A stretch of 64,000 nucleotides of DNA from Mycolicibacterium sp. (lineage in GTDB: Bacteria > Actinomycetota > Actinomycetes > Mycobacteriales > Mycobacteriaceae). Location: the NCBI GenBank assembly GCA_020637165.1, contig JACJWN010000007.1:229611-293610 (forward strand), read 5' to 3'. Shown in pieces: positions 57,335 through 64,000 of the stretch (positions are counted from its first letter, which is position 1; each line of letters starts with the position of its first letter). The notes under the pieces were generated by a model. It was not told the origin of the DNA, made no database searches, and worked only from the letters and a program-made list of their open reading frames with translations. Both the position numbers and the translations under genes were made by a program.

Positions 57335-58168
57335 ATGATGCCATTGGCCATTCGACTCGCCGCTGTGGCGATGGCGATCACCACCGTGCTGGCCGGCTGC
57401 GCGGGCTCACCGGAACGGCCGGGCCCGGGTCCGGGTGTTGCCGCGGAGATGGCCGGCGCGCCCATGCCGCAGGATGCACCGGAGCAGCCTCCGACGGCCA
57501 AGCGCGATGTGGTCAAGACCGCCTCGATGACCATCATGGTGGCCAATCCCTCCGAGGCCGCCGACCGGGCCGCTGCCATCACCGAGGACGCGGCCGGCCG
57601 CGTCGACAGCCGTTCCGAGGAAGCGGGATCGGGAACCGGCAGGGCTCGGACCTGGGTGGTCCTGCGGGTTCCCGCCGACAAGCTCGACGAGACGATGCGC
57701 GACCTCAAGGCGCTGGGCACAGTTGAGCGCGCCGAGATCAGCACTGAGGACGTCACCGCTCAGCGGGTCGACCTCGACGCCCGGATCAACGCGCTGCAGA
57801 CTTCTGTTGACCGGCTTTTGGCGATCATGCGCGATGCCAAAGACCCCGAGGCGCTGATCAAGGCCGAAGACGCCCTGTCGGAACGCCAGGCCGATCTCGA
57901 CAGCCTGCGAGCCCAGCGCGAGGCCCTCGGCGACCGGATCGACTACAGCACCCTGACCGTCACGTTCGTCGCCGACACGATCGGCGGACCGGAGGAGTAC
58001 CGGGGATTTCTCGGGCAGATCGAACGTGGCTGGAACGCGTTGACCTCCACGGTCGGCGACCTGGTGCTGCTCTTTGGACTGCTGCTGCCCTGGCTCGGGG
58101 CGCTGACCGTGGCCGGGGGTATCGGCTTCGGCCTCATCCGGCTGCTGACCAAACGCCGGCGGCGATAG
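57335..58168 (+). CDS. DUF4349 lipoprotein with C-terminal membrane helix
   Basis: About 277 residues. Lipobox LAGC near residue 25 follows a hydrophobic N-terminus. The DUF4349 block is KTASMTIMVANPSEAADRAAAITEDAAGRVDSR with WVVLRVPADKLDETMRDLKALGTVE. A coiled-coil region (about 160-215) and a C-terminal helix with KRRRR anchor follow. ATG at 57335 after GGAGGGGG. Being both a lipoprotein and C-terminally anchored is typical of the family. Function unknown. Confidence 0.82.
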   Translation: MMPLAIRLAAVAMAITTVLAGCAGSPERPGPGPGVAAEMAGAPMPQDAPEQPPTAKRDVVKTASMTIMVANPSEAADRAAAITEDAAGRVDSRSEEAGSGTGRARTWVVLRVPADKLDETMRDLKALGTVERAEISTEDVTAQRVDLDARINALQTSVDRLLAIMRDAKDPEALIKAEDALSERQADLDSLRAQREALGDRIDYSTLTVTFVADTIGGPEEYRGFLGQIERGWNALTSTVGDLVLLFGLLLPWLGALTVAGGIGFGLIRLLTKRRRR

Positions 58169-58199
58169 CCCCGCTGGGGGATATTGGCCGGGTACGGTC

Positions 58200-58910
58200 G
58201 TGGGCCGCAGTAAACTGCTGACCGTGGCCAGAATGTCCGCCAGTGGCTGGGGTCGCGGATTGGCAGCCGCGCTCTCCGTCGTCGTCGCCGGGGCAATGGT
58301 CTACGCCCAAAACACGGAGACTCCCGCGTCGCCGCCGGAGACGCCCGCCGCTGAGATGTCCGCGGTAGCACCGGCGGGTCCGCCGACCGCGGTGGCCAAC
58401 GCGGCACACGTCGGCGACACGCCCACCGAGGCCGAACTACTGGCAGCAAGCGCACCCATGGCGGCCCAGGATTTCAAGGTCGCTTTGCCCCGCGGCGTGG
58501 CGCCGGAGGAGGGGCTGCAGGTCCATACCATCTGGGCGGCCCGCGCCATCAGCCTGATGTTCATGGAGATCAAGACCATCGGTGGGTACCGGCAGGACCC
58601 GTTGCCATGGCATCCCAATGGGCTGGCGATCGACGTGATGATCCCGAATCATCAGTCCCCAGAGGGAATCGAGCTCGGTAATCAGATCGCGGGATACGTT
58701 CTGGCCAATGCGAAACGTTGGGGCGTGCTGCATGTGATCTGGCGTCAGGGTTTCTACCCGGGCATCGGGGCGCCGAGCTGGACCGCCGATTACGGCAACG
58801 AGACCGCCAACCACTACGACCACATTCACATCGCCACCGACGGCGGCGGGTTCCCGACCGGACGGGAAAAGTACTACCTCAGTTCCATGGAGACTGCGGA
58901 GCCGAGCTGA
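58200..58910 (+). CDS. Exported protein with M15-like metallopeptidase-type C-terminal domain
   Basis: Up to 236 residues. The hydrophobic N-terminus (LAAALSVVVAGAMVYA) is a signal sequence or anchor, followed by a Pro/Ala-rich linker to about residue 95. The C-terminal domain contains WHPNGLAIDVMIPN and ANHYDHIHIAT, so potential zinc ligands are two His and an Asp in the order used by M15-type and ARB_07466-like domains. A role in cell-wall peptide cleavage is possible but unproven. GTG at 58200 is listed; GTG 58224 or ATG 58233 are also possible. Confidence 0.7.
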   Translation: MGRSKLLTVARMSASGWGRGLAAALSVVVAGAMVYAQNTETPASPPETPAAEMSAVAPAGPPTAVANAAHVGDTPTEAELLAASAPMAAQDFKVALPRGVAPEEGLQVHTIWAARAISLMFMEIKTIGGYRQDPLPWHPNGLAIDVMIPNHQSPEGIELGNQIAGYVLANAKRWGVLHVIWRQGFYPGIGAPSWTADYGNETANHYDHIHIATDGGGFPTGREKYYLSSMETAEPS

Positions 58911-59009
58911 CCGTCGCCGGGCGCGTGGTTGCGGTGCGAGACGGTCGGCTGACCGCCACGACGAGAAACAGCTGAACCCGGTTCGGTAGTGTTGGTCAGC
59001 TTCTGGTCA

Positions 59010-59303
59010 TCACGCCGTTCTGCGGCGTACCGAGCCCTTGAGCATCAGCTCGCGTTCGGACTCGCTCAGGCCACCCCAGATTCCGTACGGCTCGCCGACC
59101 TGTAGTGCGTGCGTGCGGCACTGGGTGATGACCGGGCACTGCCGGCACATCTTCTTGGCCTGCAATTCTCGGTGGGTGCGGGCGCGGCCGCGTTCCCCGT
59201 CGGGGTGGAAGAACATCGACGAGTCGACACCCCGGCACAGCCCGTGCATCTGCCAGTCCCACAGATCGGCATTCGGCCCGGGTAGCTGCTGCGGTTGATT
59301 CAT
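59010..59303 (-). CDS. whiB3: WhiB-family redox transcription factor WhiB3
   Basis: 97 residues. Binds a [4Fe-4S] cluster; in M. tuberculosis WhiB3 senses redox state and NO and controls lipid synthesis. Cluster cysteines are in HGLCRGVD and CRQCPVITQC; the turn is EPYGIWGGLSESE, then the basic KGSVRRRTA tail for DNA binding. ATG at 59303 has GGAG about nine bases upstream on this strand; a longer form to 59372 is unlikely. A palindrome lies 22-45 bases upstream. Confidence 0.95.
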   Translation of the reverse strand: MNQPQQLPGPNADLWDWQMHGLCRGVDSSMFFHPDGERGRARTHRELQAKKMCRQCPVITQCRTHALQVGEPYGIWGGLSESERELMLKGSVRRRTA

Positions 59304-59636
59304 GTCGAATCTCCTCTCGCCGTGCAGGTTTCGCACGTGTGAGACCTGGATATAGCTTCTGGGTAGAGACACTGTGCAGTCGCCGGTGACCGCTTTGCGA
59401 CCATCACGCTAGGAGGGCTGGCGAAACCGCGTCAACACGCGCACTTTGTGTGCAATCGCATAGAAGTGGCCCAAGAATTTACGTCCAATTCATATTCGGG
59501 CACGGTCACCGGCAGATTACGCAGCGTGGCCACCGGACGCGGCTCGCGAGGGCCGCCGTTGTTCCGTTGTAGTTGATGTGTTCGTAACGTAGGCCGCACA
59601 AAGAGTTAACGGCGTGATTGATAGCGTCGGGTTCCG
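59304..59636. other. Divergent intergenic region between whiB3 and the TPR-like gene
   Basis: 333 bases without a credible gene. Besides the palindrome at 59325-59348 it is AT-richer than its surroundings, with a near-palindrome GCGCAC-TTT-GTGTGC at about 59440-59454. GTAACG at 59584-59589 is a possible -35 for the plus-strand gene. It probably holds the promoters of both genes; no binding factor can be named. Confidence 0.6.
59325..59348. promoter_or_regulatory. 24-base imperfect palindrome at the whiB3 promoter
   Basis: CAGGTTTCGCAC|GTGTGAGACCTG, with ten of twelve half-site positions complementary. It lies in the region just upstream of whiB3 and directly next to a possible -10 (TATATC on the minus strand, 59349-59354), so a bound dimer would cover the transcription start. 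The factor is unknown. Confidence 0.5.
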
Positions 59637-60431
59637 ATGCCCTCCCAAACGGAGCGGGTCGCCTTCGGCGAAGATCCGGGCCGCTGGCCGTTGCCGACCC
59701 CTGCCACCGATGACGAACTGTGGCTGTGTGCGGTGGCCGCAGGAGGGCAGGGCCGATACGCCGCGGCAAGGTCGCGGCTGACTGAATTGGCGATCCGGGA
59801 GCCGATGGGCCGGCTGGGATCGCTGGCATTGAGCACCCATGCCTCCTTCCTTCGCCAACTGGGCTGGCACCAGCGGGCCCGCGGTTGGGACGGCCGGGCG
59901 TGGGCGCGTGCCGGCGGTGACCCGGAGGCCGGTGTCGATGCCCTGATCGGTCTTGCTGCGGACGCCCTCGGCGTGGGTCGGCTGGCGCTGTCGGCGGCGC
60001 TGCTGACGCGGGCCGCCGGATTGCTGGCGAGTGCCGATGCCCCCCCGCAGCGGCTGGCGATCAGACTGGAGTGGGTGCGTGCCGAACTGGCCATGGCCTG
60101 CTCCGACGGATCGTCGGCGGTCTCCTTCGCGCGGCGAGGGGTGGAACTGGCAGAACAAGCACTGCCGGCACTGCGGCGCCACCGCGTCAAGAGCGACATC
60201 GTGCTGGCCGCCGCGCTGTGTTGTTCCGGTGATACGGCCGGAGCCGGTGCGGTGGCCGATGCCGTGCTGCCGGCCACCGAGAGGTGGGGATTGGTGCCGT
60301 TGCGCTGGGCGGTGTCCTGCCTGCTCGCCGATATCGGCAGCGCGGTACTCACGCCGGGTGCCGTCAGCGACATCCGCGACCGAAGTGCCGCCTTCGTGGT
60401 GCGGCACGGGGGGCGGTGGAACCGCCGCTAA
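59637..60431 (+). CDS. Alpha-helical repeat (TPR-like) protein of the sigD locus
   Basis: 264 residues made of helical pairs rich in Ala, Leu and Arg (AAARSRLTELAIREP, ASFLRQLGWHQRARGWDGRAW, ALLTRAAGLLASAD, FARRGVELAEQALPAL), like a tetratricopeptide solenoid. No catalytic motif or membrane segment. By position it matches Rv3415c, which lies between whiB3 and sigD in M. tuberculosis. It may bind a regulator in the sigD pathway; function unknown. ATG at 59637. Confidence 0.7.
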   Translation: MPSQTERVAFGEDPGRWPLPTPATDDELWLCAVAAGGQGRYAAARSRLTELAIREPMGRLGSLALSTHASFLRQLGWHQRARGWDGRAWARAGGDPEAGVDALIGLAADALGVGRLALSAALLTRAAGLLASADAPPQRLAIRLEWVRAELAMACSDGSSAVSFARRGVELAEQALPALRRHRVKSDIVLAAALCCSGDTAGAGAVADAVLPATERWGLVPLRWAVSCLLADIGSAVLTPGAVSDIRDRSAAFVVRHGGRWNRR

Positions 60432-60519
60432 CGCCTTGAAGCGCCCAGGGCCGATATTGTCACTAGCTGAACCCGCCGAGCGAGATGCCCATTACGTAAC
60501 GTTGGAGAAGCCGCTGTCG

Positions 60520-61098
60520 ATGACCATTCCAGGAGAGCGTCTCGACGCGGCCGTTGCTGAGGCGGTGGCCGGCAGTCGCGATGCGCTCCGGGAAGTAGTG
60601 GAGACCATTCGCCCCATCGTGATCCGGTACGTGAGAGCACGGATCGGATCCGGGGAGCGCAGTGGCCTCTCGGCTGACGACGTTGCTCAGGAGGTTTGCT
60701 TGGCCGCCATCCAGGCGCTGCCGCGCTATCAGGATCAGGGACGCCCCTTCCTGGCCTTCGTCTACGGTATCGCCTCACACAAGGTCGCCGACGCGCATCG
60801 CGCGGCGGCCCGTAACAAATCCGAGCCGACCGATGTTGTGCCGGAGAAATTCTCGCTGGATGCGGGTCCCGAACAAATGGCGATGCAATCCGATTCCGCG
60901 ACGCGGATGAAGAAACTGCTCGCGATCCTGCCGGACAAGCAGCGTGAGATTCTCAACCTGCGGATCGTCGTCGGGCTCTCCGCCGAGGAGACCGCCCAGG
61001 CCGTCGGCAGCACACCGGGGGCGGTGCGGGTGGCTCAGCACCGCGCCTTGGCCCGGCTGAAGTCCGAGATCGCCGGATCGGGGATCGACTATGCCTGA
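60520..61098 (+). CDS. sigD: RNA polymerase sigma factor SigD (ECF type)
   Basis: About 192 residues. Region 2 includes LSADDVAQEVCLAAIQALPRYQDQGRPFLAFVYGIASHKVADAHRAA; region 4 includes LPDKQREILNLRIVVGLSAEETAQAVGSTPGAVRVAQHRAL. In M. tuberculosis SigD acts in stationary phase and starvation. ATG at 60520; TTG 60502 would add six residues. The anti-sigma gene overlaps its last eight bases, so production is coupled. Confidence 0.95.
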   Translation: MTIPGERLDAAVAEAVAGSRDALREVVETIRPIVIRYVRARIGSGERSGLSADDVAQEVCLAAIQALPRYQDQGRPFLAFVYGIASHKVADAHRAAARNKSEPTDVVPEKFSLDAGPEQMAMQSDSATRMKKLLAILPDKQREILNLRIVVGLSAEETAQAVGSTPGAVRVAQHRALARLKSEIAGSGIDYA

Positions 61099-62475
61099 TT
61101 ACGGTGGGTCCGACTTCAGCGGTCAGCCTTCGATGGAGGCCGTCCTGCGTACCGACAGTTTCGTCGATGCGCTGGCCACCGGTGGTCCGGTGGCTCCGCA
61201 GGACGCGGCCGACGCCGAACTGGCGGCGCTGCTCGGCGGGTGGCGCGACGAGATGCGTCAGCCCCCGGCGACCGATCTGATCACCGAATCCGAGGCGATC
61301 GCCGCGCTCAGCGCCGGACTGGGTGGGAAGCGCGGCGGCGGCATTCGCGACCGGCGCGGCACTCCCCCCGCGCCCGTCGTTCCCCGGCGCAGTCATCGCG
61401 GCCTGAGCATCATCGGTGCGGCGGCCGCCGCCGTGCTGGGTATCGGCGGCTTCGGCGCCGTGGTGGCCGGGTCCGGCCCGGGTGACACCCTCTACGGCGT
61501 GCGTTCGATGCTGTTCGGAGCCCCCAAGGAGGTCCGCGACGATCAGGTGGCGTTGGCTGCGAAGACCGAGCTCGCCCAGGTGCAGAATCTGATCGCCCAG
61601 GGGGAGTGGCAACAGGCGCAGGACAAACTCGTCGCGGTCAGCACGCAGGTGGCCAGCATCGGAGACCAGCAGCAGAAGCAGGAGCTGCTCGACCAGTTCA
61701 ACGACCTTTCCGCCAAGGTGGTCGAGCGTGACCCGGAGGCCATCGCGCCCCCCGGCATCACCTACACGGTGCCGCCGTCGGCCACCGAGTTGGTGCCGGC
61801 CGTCGCACCGACCAGCACCCCGAGCGCGCCGCCGCCGAGTGGGTCCACTGCCGCGTCGGAGTCGTCCTCCACCCCGCCGGAGTCGTCCACCAGCAGTGCC
61901 GCGACATCGGGCACCGAGTCCTCGGCCCCGTCGTCCTCGGGGGCCCCGACGACGTCAGCGTCGGCGTCGACCCCGTCCTCCTCGGGGGCCCCGTCCACAT
62001 CTGCCCCGTCGACATCCGCCCCGTCGACATCTGCAGGGGGCACGTCGGCCCAGTCGACATCGGCGCCGTCGAGTTCGGCCTCCCAACAGAATCAACAGAC
62101 GACGACGCCCACCAGCGCCGCCCCGACGACGAGCACGGCTACGCGGTCGACGACGCCGACCACGACGAGTGCCCCGGCGGCGGCCGCGAGCACGACCCCC
62201 GAGGCGTCGGAACAGGCGGATGAGGCTACTGCGGACGAAACGACGTCGGCCCAGGCCACCGCGGACGAAACCACCGCTGCCGAAACAACATCGGCCCAGA
62301 GCAGGTCCGCCCAGACGACGTCCGCCCCGACGACAACCGCCGTCGAGACCCCGGAGACCGAGGCGGTTGAGACCTCGGCAGAGACCGAGGACGCAGAGCC
62401 GGAGACGGTCCAGTCGCCGTCAACGGCCGCGGCCACCACCACCGCCGCGGTTCCGACCCCGGTTCCGGTCGGCGG

Positions 62476-62479
<4 letters not shown>
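61091..62479 (+). CDS. rsdA: Anti-sigma-D factor RsdA with long Ser/Thr/Pro tail
   Basis: 462 residues; about 300 are recalled for M. tuberculosis RsdA. The N-terminal cytoplasmic part (residues 1-95) holds the sigma-binding segment (MEAVLRTDSFVDALA). A membrane helix follows at about 103-123 (LSIIGAAAAAVLGIGGFGAVVAG), then a helical extracytoplasmic domain (125-215). Residues from about 225 to the end are low-complexity Ser, Thr, Ala and Pro. In M. tuberculosis ClpXP degrades RsdA to release SigD. The long tail is probably wall-spanning or glycosylated. Confidence 0.92.
61933..62034 (+). repeat. Short tandem repeats within the rsdA tail
   Basis: ACATCTGCCCCGTCG, ACATCCGCCCCGTCG and ACATCTGC follow one another at 61997-62034. 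TCCTCGGGGGCCCCG recurs near 61934 and 61978. They encode Ser-Thr-Ala-Pro units. Such units expand and contract by slippage and may vary in length between strains. Confidence 0.75.

Positions 62480-64000
<1,521 letters not shown>

Noticed and set aside
60496-60521. GTAACG-N16-CGAT, resembling a reported SigD promoter pattern, before sigD
   Set aside because: The -10 would overlap the sigD start codon, so transcripts would begin inside the gene. Not useful for autoregulation unless a downstream start is used.
61933-62034. Short repeats read as a possible CRISPR array
   Set aside because: Units are 15 bases, contiguous, in frame and encode Ser-Thr-Ala-Pro within rsdA. No spacers and no cas genes.

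Overview
The window is high-GC actinobacterial chromosome and almost certainly comes from a non-tuberculous mycobacterium (Mycobacterium in the broad sense). The evidence is gene content and order. It holds a spc-type ribosomal operon, secY-adk-map, a valine-catabolic mmsA-fadE9-mmsB operon, rmlB-rmlC, the infA-rpmJ-rpsM-rpsK-rpsD-rpoA-rplQ-truA string, cutinase-like exported esterases, rplM-rpsI-glmM, glmS-nnr-gadB-alr, tsaE-tsaB-rimI-tsaD, groES with a His-tailed groEL1, whiB3, sigD-rsdA and guaB2. From memory, the left half follows the M. tuberculosis Rv0711-Rv0753c order and the right half the Rv3465-Rv3411c order. The two blocks are joined here between mmsA and rmlC. No tRNA, rRNA, insertion sequence, prophage or CRISPR array was seen.

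Layout. 1-1.9 kb: the end of a STAS anti-anti-sigma gene, two RsbW-type ATPase genes and a converging LuxR-type regulator with a degenerate receiver. 2.0-9.0 kb: a tightly packed, apparently accessory exopolysaccharide locus with two small membrane proteins, a BcsB-like exported protein, an exosortase/EpsI-like membrane protein, a processive GT2 synthase and a GT-C-like membrane protein. 9.0-12.3 kb: an arylsulfatase and its formylglycine-generating enzyme. 12.4-23.9 kb: ribosomal proteins, a GDP-mannose-hydrolase-like Nudix gene, sppA, two paralogous methyltransferases, secY, adk and map. 23.9-28.1 kb: a MarR regulator and the divergently oriented valine operon. 28.2-34.7 kb: rhamnose genes, infA, ribosomal proteins, rpoA and truA. 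34.7-39.4 kb: three cutinase-like genes, a DMT permease, a CGNR regulator and an orphan type VII secretion-associated gene, where ESX-4 is expected but missing. 39.5-54.9 kb: ribosomal, cell-wall precursor, repair and t6A-modification genes. 55-64 kb: chaperonins, a lipoprotein, an M15-like exported protein, whiB3, sigD-rsdA and the start of guaB2.

The genes group into a few jobs: translation and secretion (ribosomal proteins, secY, map, infA, truA and the Tsa proteins), envelope precursor supply (rmlB/rmlC, glmM, glmS, alr and the putative polysaccharide locus), stress control (STAS/RsbW, whiB3, sigD/rsdA, HrcA-type groE control) and branched-chain catabolism.

The most unusual parts are the Bcs-like polysaccharide locus with its partner-switching neighbours, the apparent loss of ESX-4 with one remnant gene, a truA lacking any canonical start codon, a repeated intergenic palindrome with core GAGCAGACG, and candidate operators upstream of mmsA and whiB3. 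Protein families were assigned by reading the translations, and no database search was run.
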